From: Afipia sp. Root123D2
GTDB lineage: Bacteria > Pseudomonadota > Alphaproteobacteria > Rhizobiales > Xanthobacteraceae
Assembly: GCF_001425835.1 (NCBI RefSeq)
Contig: NZ_LMDP01000003.1
Span: 318,001 to 382,000 of the forward strand
DNA: 64,000 bases
Direction: 5' to 3'
The position numbers were made by a program, and so were the translations under genes. The notes beneath the pieces were generated by a model. The model searched no databases, was not told where the DNA came from, and saw only the letters and a list, made by a program, of their open reading frames with translations. How positions within the stretch are numbered: position 1 is the stretch's first letter; the number at the start of each line of letters is the position of its first letter. Of this stretch, positions 38,658 to 47,002 are shown piece after piece.

Positions 38658-41600
38658 ATGAGGATGTCCATGCTCAGCCCCGATCCGCCGCTGCCCGCCT
38701 TTGCCGCACCCTACGCGCCCGATGATGCCGCCCTCGCCGACCCCCTGCTGGCGCAGGCGCTGCTGAGCCCGGAGACGAATGCGCGGATCGAGGCCATGGC
38801 GACGCGGCTGGTCCATGCAATCCGCGAATCCAGCGGCAGCGTCAGCGGCGTCGAGGACATGCTGCGCGAGTTCTCGCTCTCGACCAGGGAGGGCCTCGCG
38901 CTGATGGTGCTGGCCGAGGCGCTGCTGCGCGTGCCGGATGCCGCGACCGCCGACCAGTTCATCGAGGACAAGCTTGGACAGGGCGACTTCATCCATCATC
39001 GCACCAGATCCGATGCGTTTGTCGTCAACGCCTCGGCATGGGCGCTCGGCCTGTCGGCGCGGGTGATCCAGCCCGGCGAGACGCCGCAGGATACGCTCGG
39101 CAAACTCGCCAAGCGGATCGGCGCGCCGGCGATCCGCGTCGCGACGCGGCAGGCGATGCGGCTGATGGGCAGCCATTTCGTGCTCGGCGAAACCATCGAC
39201 GCCGCATTGGAGCGTGCGGCGCGCGACCGCGATCACGCCCAGCGCTATTCGTTCGACATGCTCGGCGAAGGCGCGCGCACCGCCGCCGACGCGCGGCGCT
39301 ATTTCTCGTCCTACGCCACCGCCATCGACGCCATCGGCCGCGCCGCCGGCAACAAGCCGCTGCCGGATCGTCCCGGCATTTCGGTGAAGCTCTCCGCGCT
39401 CCATCCGCGCTTCGAGCCGCTCAACCGCGCGCAGGTGATGATCGAACTGGCGCCGCGTGTCATTGACCTCGCACGCAAAGCCAAAGCCTACGATCTCAAT
39501 TTCACCGTCGATGCCGAGGAAGCCGACCGCCTCGAACTCTCGCTCGACGTCATCGCCGCCGTGCTGGCGGACTCTTCGCTCGCGGGATGGCATGGTTTCG
39601 GCCTCGCGATCCAGGTCTATCAGAAGCGCGCGGCCGATGTGATCGACTTCATCGGCGATCTCGCCGCGCGGCTCGACCGCCGCCTGATGGTGCGGCTGGT
39701 GAAAGGCGCCTATTGGGACACCGAGATCAAGCGCGCGCAGGAGCGCGGGCTGGACAATTATCCGGTGTTCACCCGCAAGGCGATGACCGACCTCAACTAC
39801 GTCGCCTGCGCGCGCAAGCTGCTGGCGCTGCGCCCGCGCATCTATCCGCAGTTCGCCACCCACAACGCGCTCTCGGTCTCAACCGTGATCGAGCTTGCGG
39901 GCACCGTCGGCGGCTACGAATTGCAGCGCCTGCACGGCATGGGCGATGCGCTTTACACGCAATTGCGCGAGGATCGTCCGGCGCTCGCCTGCCGCACCTA
40001 TGCGCCGGTCGGCAGCCATCGCGAACTGCTCGCGTACCTCGTGCGCCGCCTGCTCGAGAACGGCGCCAATTCGTCGTTCGTGGCGCAAGCCGCCGACGCG
40101 TCGATTCCGGTCGCGACGCTGTTGCGGCGGCCGGAGGCCGAGATCGGCACCGCCGATCAGGCCGCCAATCCTCATCTGCCGACCCCGCCGGATCTTTATC
40201 TGCCGCGCCGCAATTCGCGCGGCATCGAATTCGGCGACCGCGCCGCGTTCGACGCGTTGCTCGATGCGGTCGCGGAGGAGCGCAGGCAACTGACGATGAC
40301 GCCGCCGCCTCAGACATCGCCGGAGCAGATCGACGATCTCATGACAACCGTCCGCGCCGCATTCCGGTCATGGAGCGCAACGCCCGCGACCACGCGCGCC
40401 ACCATTCTCGAAAAGGCCGCCGATCTCCTCGAACACCGCAGGGCGCGGTTCATCGCGCTCCTGCAGGACGAAGGCGGCAAGACCATCGACGACGCGGTGC
40501 CCGAAGTGCGCGAGGCCATCGACTTCTGCCGCTATTACGCAAGCGAAGGCCGCAAACAGTTCGCGGAGCCAAGCCTACTGCCCGGCCCGACCGGCGAGAG
40601 CAACACCCTGCGGCTGCGCGGGCGCGGCGTGTTCGTCGCGATCTCGCCGTGGAATTTTCCGCTGGCGATCTTCATGGGCCAGATCGCCGCGACGCTGATG
40701 GCGGGCAACTGCGTGATCGCCAAGCCCGCCGAGCAGACGCCGCTGATCGCCGCCGAGGCCGTGCGCCTGCTGCATGAGGCCGGCGTGCCGCCATCGGCGC
40801 TTCAACTCGCGCAGGGCGACGGCAAGATCGGCGCGGCGCTGGTCGCGCACCGCGACATCGCCGGCGTGGTGTTCACCGGCTCCACCGAGGTGGCGCGCGC
40901 GATCAACCGCGCGCTTGCCGCCAAAGACGGCCCGATCGTGCCGCTGATCGCCGAGACCGGCGGCATCAATGCGATGATCGTCGATGCCACCGCGTTGCCC
41001 GAACAGGTGGCGGATGATGTGGTGACGTCTGCCTTTCGGTCGGCCGGGCAGCGCTGTTCGGCGCTGCGGCTGCTGCTGGTGCAGGACGATGTCGCCGACC
41101 GCATGATCGAGATGATTGCCGGCGCCGCGCGCGAATTGCGCATCGGCGATCCGCGCGATCCTGCGACCCATGTCGGCCCGGTGATCGACGCGGAAGCCAA
41201 GGAAAAACTCGACGCGCACATTGCAAAAATGACCCGCGAGGCGCGTGTGCATTTCGCGGGCAACGCGCCGCGCGCCGGAAATTTCGTCGCGCCCCATGTT
41301 TTCGAACTCGACAGTGCCGCGCGCCTGACAGAAGAAGTGTTCGGCCCGATTTTGCACGTGGTGCGCTATGACGCGGCCGATCTCGACAAGGTGCTGCGCG
41401 CCATCGAGGGCAGCGGCTATGGCCTGACGCTGGGGATCCATTCGCGCATCGACGAGATGGTCGAGACCGTGACCGCGCGGCTGCAGGTCGGCAACGTCTA
41501 CGTCAACCGCAACATGATCGGCGCCGTGGTCGGCGTGCAGCCGTTCGGCGGCTTCGGATTATCAGGCACCGGGCCGAAGGCCGGCGGTCCGCATTATCTT

Positions 41601-41681
41601 TCGCGCTTCGCCACCGAGCAGACGGTGTCGATCAACACCGCCGCCGCCGGCGGCAACGCCACGCTGATGGCGGGGGGATAG
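38658..41681 (+). CDS. putA: Bifunctional proline dehydrogenase / P5C dehydrogenase
   Basis: Converts proline to glutamate in two steps, FAD- then NAD-dependent. At 1007 aa it is the minimal PutA type of Bradyrhizobium (999 aa in B. japonicum), with no N-terminal ribbon-helix-helix DNA-binding domain. The proline dehydrogenase barrel covers about 90-480 (KLSALHPRFEPLNR, VRLVKGAYWDTEIK, ATHNALSVSTV). The aldehyde dehydrogenase covers about 520-990, with ISPWNFPLAIFMGQ, ETGGINAMIVD (catalytic Glu), SAGQRCSALR (catalytic Cys) and EEVFGPILHVVRYD. Because it cannot repress itself, control should rest on the adjacent Lrp-type gene. Confidence 0.96.
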   Translation: MRMSMLSPDPPLPAFAAPYAPDDAALADPLLAQALLSPETNARIEAMATRLVHAIRESSGSVSGVEDMLREFSLSTREGLALMVLAEALLRVPDAATADQFIEDKLGQGDFIHHRTRSDAFVVNASAWALGLSARVIQPGETPQDTLGKLAKRIGAPAIRVATRQAMRLMGSHFVLGETIDAALERAARDRDHAQRYSFDMLGEGARTAADARRYFSSYATAIDAIGRAAGNKPLPDRPGISVKLSALHPRFEPLNRAQVMIELAPRVIDLARKAKAYDLNFTVDAEEADRLELSLDVIAAVLADSSLAGWHGFGLAIQVYQKRAADVIDFIGDLAARLDRRLMVRLVKGAYWDTEIKRAQERGLDNYPVFTRKAMTDLNYVACARKLLALRPRIYPQFATHNALSVSTVIELAGTVGGYELQRLHGMGDALYTQLREDRPALACRTYAPVGSHRELLAYLVRRLLENGANSSFVAQAADASIPVATLLRRPEAEIGTADQAANPHLPTPPDLYLPRRNSRGIEFGDRAAFDALLDAVAEERRQLTMTPPPQTSPEQIDDLMTTVRAAFRSWSATPATTRATILEKAADLLEHRRARFIALLQDEGGKTIDDAVPEVREAIDFCRYYASEGRKQFAEPSLLPGPTGESNTLRLRGRGVFVAISPWNFPLAIFMGQIAATLMAGNCVIAKPAEQTPLIAAEAVRLLHEAGVPPSALQLAQGDGKIGAALVAHRDIAGVVFTGSTEVARAINRALAAKDGPIVPLIAETGGINAMIVDATALPEQVADDVVTSAFRSAGQRCSALRLLLVQDDVADRMIEMIAGAARELRIGDPRDPATHVGPVIDAEAKEKLDAHIAKMTREARVHFAGNAPRAGNFVAPHVFELDSAARLTEEVFGPILHVVRYDAADLDKVLRAIEGSGYGLTLGIHSRIDEMVETVTARLQVGNVYVNRNMIGAVVGVQPFGGFGLSGTGPKAGGPHYLSRFATEQTVSINTAAAGGNATLMAGG

Positions 41682-41739
41682 GCGGGTATTCGCTGCTAGC
41701 ATCTCCGGTGTCATCACCGGACTTTCGACATTTTCAATT

Positions 41740-41826
41740 GTCATGCCCGGCCTTGTGCCGGGCATCCCGCTCAGGGACGCACCGTGCTCACCTGATCGGG
41801 ATCACCGGGACAAGCCCGGTGATGAC
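41740..41826. repeat. 87-base palindromic repeat, copy 8
   Basis: GTCATGCCCGGCCTTG to CAAGCCCGGTGATGAC, exact family length. It lies in the 324-base gap 41682-42005 between convergent putA and the TPM gene; the gap also holds a partial GTCATCACCGG arm at 41710 and the TCTCGAAGGATGAGA element at about 41851-41884. Confidence 0.9.
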
Positions 41827-42005
41827 ATCCAGTGAATAAGTCACTCAGAGGAGTGATCCGCAGGATCGCGTCTCGAAGGATGAGAACGTTTCGCGAAGCC
41901 CGCGCCAATATCGGTGTCGCCCCGGCGTTCGCCGGGACGACCAAATCCCACAAGGGAAGAGGGGAAAAGAGCACTACGCCGCGAAGCAGATGCTGTCGTC
42001 CGTCC

Positions 42006-42500
42006 TCACATCACCAGCGGCGCGTCGGGCAGCTCGTTGCGCGGCGACGGCGGCGGATAATGCGCGGCGAGAAGCCGGCTCACCGCGGCGATGCCGTTGA
42101 CCACGCCGGCCTCGAAATGGCGGCTGCGGAATTCGGTTTCCATGCTGTGGCAGATGTCTTCCCACGCCGCCTTGCGCACCTTGGCATCGATGCCGCGATC
42201 GGCGATGATCTCGACCTTGCGATCGGCGAGCAGCAGATAGATCAGCACGCCGTTGTTCTGCTCGGTGTCCCAGATCCGCAGCTGCGAGAAAATATCGAGC
42301 GCGCGGGCGCGCGGCGATTGATCGCTGAACAGCGGCGCGCCGTCGAGCGCGCCTTCCACCACGAAGCGTACCTGTCCGCCATGGCCCTTCTCACTGGCCT
42401 TGATGGCGTTCTCGATCTTGGTGAGCGCGCCGCGAGGGAACGCCCGGCGGACGCGCCAGCGGTTGAGAAGCAGATGCTTGCTGATGCGTTTGATGCCCAT
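42006..42500 (-). CDS. TPM-domain protein
   Basis: A TPM (TLP18.3/Psb32/MOLO-1) domain protein of 164 aa starting at the ATG at 42500; a TTG at 42509 would overlap the previous stop. Domain features are TKIENAIKASEKGHGGQVRFVVEGALD, SQLRIWDTEQNNGVLIYLLLADRKVEIIADRGID and the C-terminal FEAGVVNGIAAVSRLLAAHYP. No signal peptide: it begins MGIKRISKHLLLNRWRVRR. It is third in an operon with another TPM protein and LemA, a combination common in bacteria and thought to act at the membrane. Confidence 0.85.
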   Translation of the reverse strand: MGIKRISKHLLLNRWRVRRAFPRGALTKIENAIKASEKGHGGQVRFVVEGALDGAPLFSDQSPRARALDIFSQLRIWDTEQNNGVLIYLLLADRKVEIIADRGIDAKVRKAAWEDICHSMETEFRSRHFEAGVVNGIAAVSRLLAAHYPPPSPRNELPDAPLVM

Positions 42501-42502
42501 TC

Positions 42503-43387
42503 CTACCAACTGCCCGATGCGCCGCCGCCGCCGAAGCTGCCGCCGCCGCCACTGAATCCGCCGCCGCGCGACCCCGAACCCGATCCGCCGCCGAATCCTC
42601 CACCGTAACCGCCGCCGCGTCCGGATGACATGACCGTGCTGCTCAGCAGCGTGAACACGAAGGCAATCAGACCTGCAAGGCCCGCGACCGTCACAACACC
42701 GATGAACAGCCAGACGACAAATGCGACACTGCCGCCGGTGACGAGCGACCCGACAAGAGGCCCGAGCGCAGCCCGCAGAATCCCGCCGACCACCAGCGTC
42801 ATTATAATGATGACGGGAAAAAACTCTCCGATCGCATCGAATGTTCCCTGCGGCATATTCGACCGGCCCGCCGGTGCAGGCAACGGCTCGCCGTCGATCA
42901 CGCTGATCATCCGATCGACGCCTGCGGTGATGCCGCCGGCAAAATCGCCGGTCCGGAAGCGCGGCGCGATGATCTCGTCGATGATGCGCCTGGCCGTCGC
43001 ATCGTTGAGCGCGCCTTCAAGACCGTAGCCGACCTCGATGCGCAGCTTGCGATCGTCCTTGGCGATGAGCAGCAGCGCGCCGTCATCGACCTTCTTGCGC
43101 CCGAGCTTCCATTGCTCGACGACGCGCAGCGCATATTGCTCGATGGTTTCCGGCGCCGTGGTCAGCACGATCAGCACCGCGATCTGGCTGCCCTTGCGCT
43201 CCTCGAAATCCTTCAGCTTCTGTTCGAGGTCGGCGGCCTGACTGGCGCCGAGCGTGCCGGTCTGATCGACCACGCGCCCGGTGAGAGGCGGCACTGCGAC
43301 ATCCGCGGCTGCGGCAAACGCCCAGCACAGCGAGAGGACAACGAGGACCGCTCTCACGACGGACATCGCAGCGACCGGTTTACGCAC
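42503..43387 (-). CDS. TPM-domain membrane protein with glycine-rich tail (YgcG type)
   Basis: Exported TPM-domain protein of 294 aa. The GTG start is directly after the lemA stop; an ATG seven codons later (MSVVRAVLVVLSLCWAFAAAA) is an alternative, and both lead into a signal peptide. The TPM domain covers about 30-165 (LTGRVVDQTGTLGA, VLIVLTTAPETIEQYALRV, DRKLRIEVGYGLEGALNDA, FAGGITAGVDRMI). Hydrophobic helices follow at about 190-255. The tail is a 40-residue Gly/Ser run (GGGYGGGFGGGSGSG). Confidence 0.9.
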   Translation of the reverse strand: MRKPVAAMSVVRAVLVVLSLCWAFAAAADVAVPPLTGRVVDQTGTLGASQAADLEQKLKDFEERKGSQIAVLIVLTTAPETIEQYALRVVEQWKLGRKKVDDGALLLIAKDDRKLRIEVGYGLEGALNDATARRIIDEIIAPRFRTGDFAGGITAGVDRMISVIDGEPLPAPAGRSNMPQGTFDAIGEFFPVIIIMTLVVGGILRAALGPLVGSLVTGGSVAFVVWLFIGVVTVAGLAGLIAFVFTLLSSTVMSSGRGGGYGGGFGGGSGSGSRGGGFSGGGGSFGGGGASGSW

Positions 43388-44059
43388 CTACTTGGCGGGT
43401 GCCGGGATCGCCGCAGGCGGTGTCGGCGCAGGCGCGGGCGCCGGAGACGGCGTCTGCGCTGCGGGCGGTGGCACATTGAAGTCCACCTTCGGCGCGGTCG
43501 AGATCGACTTCTCGTTGTCGACCGTGAAGTTGGCCTTCTCCTTGTAGCCGAACATCATCGCGGTCAGGTTGTTGGGGAAGGTGCGGATGCCGACATTATA
43601 ATCCTGCACCGCCTTGATGTAGCGGTTGCGCGCCACCGCGATGCGGTTTTCCGTGCCCTCGAGCTGCGCCACCAGATCGCGGAACAGCTGATCGGATTTG
43701 AGCTGCGGATAATTTTCGGTGACGACCAGCAGCCGCGACAGCGCGCTGGTCAGTTCGCTCTGCGCCGCCTGGAATTTTTGCAGCGCCGCCGGGTCGTTGA
43801 GAACCTCCGGGGTCACCTGCACGCTGCCGACCTTGGCGCGCGCATTGGTCACGCCGAGCAGCACGTCCTTCTCCTGCTGCGCGAAACCCTTCACCGAGTT
43901 GACGAGGTTCGGCACCAGATCGGCGCGGCGCTGATACTGGTTGACGACCTCCGACCAGCCCGATTTGACCGCCTCGTCGTTCTGCTGGATGGCGTTGTAT
44001 CCGCAATTGGTGAGGCTCAATGAGGCCAGCGCGGCAAGAATCGTGAAAAATTTACGCAT
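43388..44059 (-). CDS. lemA: LemA-family lipoprotein
   Basis: LemA protein of 223 aa. The ATG at 44059 follows GGAGA and starts a lipoprotein signal (MRKFFTILAALASLSLTNC), with the lipobox cysteine at residue 19; a start at 44128 would add 23 residues before the signal. LemA hallmarks are GYNAIQQNDEAVKSGWSEVVNQYQRRADLVPNLVNSVKGF and LQVTPEVLNDP-type segments, then AVARNRYIKAVQDYNVGIRTFPNNLTAMMFGYKEK. A proline/alanine-rich tail (APAPAPTPPAAIPAP) extends beyond the domain. First gene of the lemA-TPM-TPM operon. Confidence 0.93.
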   Translation of the reverse strand: MRKFFTILAALASLSLTNCGYNAIQQNDEAVKSGWSEVVNQYQRRADLVPNLVNSVKGFAQQEKDVLLGVTNARAKVGSVQVTPEVLNDPAALQKFQAAQSELTSALSRLLVVTENYPQLKSDQLFRDLVAQLEGTENRIAVARNRYIKAVQDYNVGIRTFPNNLTAMMFGYKEKANFTVDNEKSISTAPKVDFNVPPPAAQTPSPAPAPAPTPPAAIPAPAK

Positions 44060-44234
44060 GTCAGTCTCCGGTGACGTTTCGACTTCGGCGATCCGCAATC
44101 GAGCAAAGAACCTGCGGCCGTAAGACAACGCCCCAACCTTACACGGTCATGACAGGGTTGCGCGGATTTTTTCTGGAGTTCATGCGCGGCTGCGTCCACA
44201 GTCGGCCAGCCACACCCTCTCACCGGATCGTCAC

Positions 44235-45071
44235 ATGAGCAACGGCACGACCAACGCGGTGTCCATCGACACCGGCACCGACGAACTTTTGTGTTCGGTC
44301 CGCGACCGCGTCGCCACCATCACGCTGAACCGGCCGGAAGCCCGCAATTCGCTGTCCGACAAGCTCAGCCCGGCATTGCGGAGCATGATCAAGGTGTGCG
44401 GCGAGGACAATAGCATCGGCGCGCTGCTGATCACCGGCGCGGGCACGGCGTTCTGTGCCGGCGGCGACGTCAAGGGCATGGGCCAGAACAGCACGAAGAA
44501 GGCCATGACCTTCGACGAGCGCGTGCTCGATCTGCAGCAGCGCCAGCGCGCGCTGACCGGCGCGCTGATCTCGGTGCGCAAGCCGACCATCGCCGCCCTT
44601 CCCGGCGCCGCCGCAGGCGCGGGCCTGTCGATCGCGCTCGCCTGCGATATCCGGATCGCGGCGGAGTCCGCCTTTGTCAGTTCCGGCTACATGCGCGTCG
44701 GCCTCAGCGGCGACTACGGCGTCGCCTGGCTGCTGACGCGCCTTGTCGGCACATCAAGGGCGCGGGAACTGATGTTCCTGTCGGAGAAGATCGATGCGAA
44801 GCGCTGCGAGGCCATCGGCCTCGTCAACCGCGTCGTGCCCGACACGGCGTTGCAGGCCGAAGCCTTCGCGCTGGCGAAAACGATGGCCGAGGGTCCGACC
44901 GTCGCGCTGCGCTACATGAAGAACAATCTCGACGAGGCGCTGTCGTTCGATTTCGACACCGCGCTCGATCATGAGGCCGAACGGCTGGTGCGCGCTGCCG
45001 CGACCGAAGATCATCGCGAGGCGGTGCAGGCCTTCATCGAGAAGCGCAAGCCGAACTTCAAAGGGAAATAG
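44235..45071 (+). CDS. Enoyl-CoA hydratase/isomerase family protein
   Basis: Crotonase-fold protein of 278 aa. The oxyanion-hole motifs are ITGAGTAFCAGGDVKGMG and AALPGAAAGAGLSIALACD. Instead of the second catalytic glutamate of true hydratases it has GYMRVGLSGDYGVAWLLTRLVG, so the activity could be hydratase, isomerase or another crotonase reaction. It stands alone beside the LemA operon. Because the acyl-CoA operon (26148-33147) lacks a hydratase, this is a possible contributor. Confidence 0.87.
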   Translation: MSNGTTNAVSIDTGTDELLCSVRDRVATITLNRPEARNSLSDKLSPALRSMIKVCGEDNSIGALLITGAGTAFCAGGDVKGMGQNSTKKAMTFDERVLDLQQRQRALTGALISVRKPTIAALPGAAAGAGLSIALACDIRIAAESAFVSSGYMRVGLSGDYGVAWLLTRLVGTSRARELMFLSEKIDAKRCEAIGLVNRVVPDTALQAEAFALAKTMAEGPTVALRYMKNNLDEALSFDFDTALDHEAERLVRAAATEDHREAVQAFIEKRKPNFKGK

Positions 45072-45080
45072 CAGGCGCCG

Positions 45081-45701
45081 TTACGCCGCCGCGTTGACCG
45101 ACGCCAGCGCATCGAGCGCGGCCTGTTTCCAGTTCGCGCACGGAATGTCCTGCGGCGCGACATGCAGTTCCTTCGTGAACCGGGCCAGGCGCCAATCGTC
45201 CGGCGTGGACGCGAAGCTGAAGCCGGATTTCCGCGCCAGGGAGATCATCTGCGCGTTGCTGCGCAGGGTTTCGCCGACGATCCGCGTGGCGCCCAGCGCC
45301 GCCGCGCGGCACTCGAGATTCGACATCAGCGCCGCGCCGATGCCTTGGCCCTGCGACCGGTCGTCAACCGACAGCCCGAATTCGAATTCGCCGCTGCCTT
45401 CATCGAACACATACCGCGCCTCACCGATGACGGTGCTGACGCCGTTGCTTCGGGTTTCCGCGATCACCGCGAAATGGTTGTTCTCGCCGACGTGAAGGAC
45501 CTTCTCGAGTTCGCCGCGCGGAAGTTCGCTCGCCGCACCGAGCAGCCGGTTGTAGCGCGAAGCCTGCGACAGATTGCGGAAGTAGGTCTGCACGGCAAGT
45601 TCGTCGGACGGTTCAACAAACCGGACGATGACCGCGTTACCGGACTTCGTGCGAACCACATCCGCGAAGTGCGAAAAATTTTCGGGCCGAATAGCAAGCA
45701 T
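45081..45701 (-). CDS. GNAT-family acetyltransferase
   Basis: Acetyltransferase of 206 aa. The acetyl-CoA motif A is VDDRSQGQGIGAALMSNLECRAAALG (about 112-137), where QGQGIG is the pyrophosphate loop. The N-terminal part (GNAVIVRFVEPSDELAVQTYFRNLS) is the start of a GNAT fold related to Pat-type domains. Acceptor unknown. Convergent with the crotonase gene. Confidence 0.87.
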   Translation of the reverse strand: MLAIRPENFSHFADVVRTKSGNAVIVRFVEPSDELAVQTYFRNLSQASRYNRLLGAASELPRGELEKVLHVGENNHFAVIAETRSNGVSTVIGEARYVFDEGSGEFEFGLSVDDRSQGQGIGAALMSNLECRAAALGATRIVGETLRSNAQMISLARKSGFSFASTPDDWRLARFTKELHVAPQDIPCANWKQAALDALASVNAAA

Positions 45702-45772
45702 GGCGAGCCTCGGATCCGTTCAGGAAAAAGGACCGGCGGCCATTGGGGAGCCGCCGGCCAGGGGCCTTGGCG

Positions 45773-45988
45773 TCATGCGCGCCAAAACGGCTTGTCGACC
45801 TCGTGAGCAACGTCATCCCAGGTGATGCCGACGTCGTTCAGATCGCGTTCGGTGAGATGAGCGAGTTCGTCGCGCTGCGTGAAGCGCTGATGCCAGGTCC
45901 GGAGCAACTGCCCCAATCCTGTCGAATTAGCCGCATTAACGTCTTTGTGATGATGATTTGTCATCTGATCTGCTGTGCACGTGGCCAT
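45773..45988 (-). CDS. DUF1127 (YjiS-like) small protein
   Basis: Protein of 71 aa. The domain is at residues 27-71: LGQLLRTWHQRFTQRDELAHLTERDLNDVGITWDDVAHEVDKPFWRA, with the arginine-rich and DIGI-like parts of DUF1127. The start at 45988 is supported by GGAGG five bases upstream. Members regulate RNA turnover or phosphate/stress responses in other alphaproteobacteria; the role here is unproven. Divergent from the LysR gene across 109 bases. Confidence 0.87.
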   Translation of the reverse strand: MATCTADQMTNHHHKDVNAANSTGLGQLLRTWHQRFTQRDELAHLTERDLNDVGITWDDVAHEVDKPFWRA

Positions 45989-46065
45989 TTTTGCCTCCGG
46001 AGTTCAGTTTCTGGCGGGAATATCGTCTCGGATGGGCCGGTTGACAAACGACACTTTGTCCACGA

Positions 46066-46088
46066 ATATATGAGATATTCTCATATAT
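46066..46088. promoter_or_regulatory. Perfect 23-base palindrome before the LysR gene
   Basis: Arms ATATATGAGA and TCTCATATAT (10 bp each) around TAT. It ends 10 bases before the LysR ATG and lies in the divergent gap with the DUF1127 gene. TTGACA at 46041-46046 is a plausible -35 box, with TATATG (46067-46072) inside the palindrome as a possible -10. It is likely an operator; an mRNA hairpin is the alternative. Confidence 0.75.
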
Positions 46089-46097
46089 AGGCGCCCA

Positions 46098-46997
46098 ATG
46101 GCGGGACGGCTCCCTTCGCTCAATGGTTTGCGTGCTTTCGAGGCGGCGGCACGCCACCTCAGCTTCACCGTCGCCGCCGCCGAACTGAACGTGACGCAAA
46201 CCGCGATCAGCCATCAGATCCGGCGGCTGGAAGACGAACTCGGCACCCGGTTGTTCATTCGCGAGAAGCGATCGCTGACATTGACAGCCGATGCGCGCGA
46301 CTATCTGCCCGGCGTGCGTGCCGCGTTTCAGGATTTGCGCACCGCCACCGACCGGCTGCGGCGCAAGGGGAATGAAAGCGTCCTCACCGTCAGCACACTG
46401 GCGTCGTTCGCCGCGAAGTGGCTGTTGCCGCGGCTCGGCGGTTTTCAGGAAGCCTCGCCGAACATCGATGTACGGATCACAACCTCCACGGAGCTGATCG
46501 ACTTTCGCCGTGGCGACGTCGATGCCGCAATCCGCTACGGCCACGGCCAGTGGGCCGGACTGCGCGCCGACTGGCTGATGGCGGATGAAATTTTTCCGGT
46601 CTGCTCTCCGGCGCTGCTGAAAGGGCCGCGCAAACTCGAATGTCCCGAAGATCTTGCGCATCACACGCTACTGCACACCGGCGGCGGCATGAGCGATGAC
46701 TGGCGTCTGTGGCTCACCGCCGCAGGCCTGTCATTGCCTCACAGTCGTGGCGTGTCATTCGACCTGACGTTCGTGACGTTGCAGGCCGCGATCGACGGCA
46801 TGGGCGTCGCGATCGGACGAACAAGTTATGTCGAGGACGACATCGCCAAGGGCCGCCTCGTGGTGCCGTTCAAGATCGCGCTGCCGGCCGACGCCGGCTT
46901 CTATCTCGTGACGCCGGAAGAACGATCGCATTCACCGAAGCTCGACGCATTTCGCACCTGGCTGACGGAAGCAGCCCGGCCCAAGCCGGTGACGTGA
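46098..46997 (+). CDS. LysR-family regulator, GcvA-like
   Basis: LysR regulator of 299 aa with the typical start LPSLNGLRAFEAAARHLSFTVAAAELNVTQTAISHQIRRLEDELGTRLFIR (HTH about 7-60), the GcvA/AmpR branch. The effector domain starts near residue 92 (ESVLTVSTLASFAAKWLLPRLGGF). Target not evident: the DUF1127 gene is divergent, and a thiolase gene is convergent 5 bases beyond its stop. Confidence 0.92.
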   Translation: MAGRLPSLNGLRAFEAAARHLSFTVAAAELNVTQTAISHQIRRLEDELGTRLFIREKRSLTLTADARDYLPGVRAAFQDLRTATDRLRRKGNESVLTVSTLASFAAKWLLPRLGGFQEASPNIDVRITTSTELIDFRRGDVDAAIRYGHGQWAGLRADWLMADEIFPVCSPALLKGPRKLECPEDLAHHTLLHTGGGMSDDWRLWLTAAGLSLPHSRGVSFDLTFVTLQAAIDGMGVAIGRTSYVEDDIAKGRLVVPFKIALPADAGFYLVTPEERSHSPKLDAFRTWLTEAARPKPVT

Positions 46998-47002
46998 CGC
47001 CG

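Noticed and set aside
38658-38900. DNA-binding domain in PutA
   Set aside because: The N terminus has no ribbon-helix-helix pattern, so this is the minimal PutA without self-repression.
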